From positions 1-29,183 of the forward strand of contig CALELJ010000269.1 in NCBI GenBank assembly GCA_937902445.1: a DNA stretch of 29,183 nt, read 5' to 3'. This document shows, in pieces, positions 28,992-29,183 of the stretch (position 1 is its first letter; every line of letters begins with the position of its first letter). The DNA is from an uncultured Treponema sp. (lineage in GTDB: Bacteria > Spirochaetota > Spirochaetia > Treponematales > Treponemataceae). The notes below the pieces were generated by a model, which had not been told where the DNA came from, searched no databases, and saw only the letters and a program-made list of their open reading frames with translations. A program made the translations under genes and the position numbers.

Positions 28992-29183
28992 TGCTGAGCG
29001 CAGTCGAAGCATCCTGTATTGCTAAACTGACGCAGGACCCTTCGACGAGCCCTTCGACGGGCTCAGGGACCACTCAGGGATCCTGGGCGAAAGCATTTGT
29101 TCCCTAGATGCCGATGCCTGGTATAACATTCGCCCCAAGAATTGCATGCGCAATTCTTGTATAGGCTTGCTTAATGCGCAGGA
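28992..29183. repeat. Long direct repeat, copy B (runs to the window end)
   Basis: Matches 28411-28603 with few changes. GC-type element 28992-29011; double CC/GG-type element 29035-29071. The outer stem shrinks to 7 bp because CTTTCGCCC became CATTCGCCC. The window ends inside the repeat, so its full length is unknown. Confidence 0.88.

Overview
The window looks like spirochaete chromosome, most likely a gut or rumen Treponema relative. The basis is the overall look of RpoB, RpoC, EF-Tu and the S41 protease, a stand-alone AICAR transformylase and the gene content; I could not run any search, so the genus is an inference (about 0.7).

Positions 1-14350, all on the minus strand, are conserved translation and transcription genes. 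In transcription order they are tRNA-Thr(GGT), rpmG, tRNA-Trp(CCA), secE, nusG, then rplK-rplA-rplJ-rplL-rpoB-rpoC, then rpsL-rpsG, then tuf (cut by the window start). Clear sigma-70 promoters and intrinsic terminators divide this run into four transcription units. Two of the promoters (tRNA-Thr and rpsL) are preceded by AATT tracts repeated every ~10 bp, as expected of intrinsically curved DNA. tuf has a long (~460 nt) leader with a boxA-like element. fusA is absent between rpsG and tuf.

Positions 14350-24800 are housekeeping and regulatory genes: serine acetyltransferase, a short PurH that lacks the IMP cyclohydrolase domain, a divergent STAS/zinc-ribbon protein with a TrmJ-like methyltransferase, a compact minus-strand operon (S41 protease, RsmE, a divergent WecG/TagA-like protein, an AAA+ sigma-54-activator-like protein without a DNA-binding domain), then a divergent MinD/FlhG-like ATPase and Lgt.

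Positions 24800-29183 are accessory: a wrecked MATE transporter gene, a HigBA toxin-antitoxin pair with a perfect consensus promoter, an orphan methyltransferase, an Rpn-family PD-(D/E)XK nuclease with an excellent internal ribosome binding site (possible gene-within-gene antitoxin), and a GIY-YIG protein between ~193-bp direct repeats. REP-like palindromes separate these genes. They share the core TTCGAC...GCTCA, while the flanking bases change in complementary pairs. The window ends inside one of these repeats.

Across the window, three genes (MinD-like, higB, methyltransferase) have a good -10 box 6-7 bases before the ATG and no Shine-Dalgarno, which predicts leaderless mRNAs.
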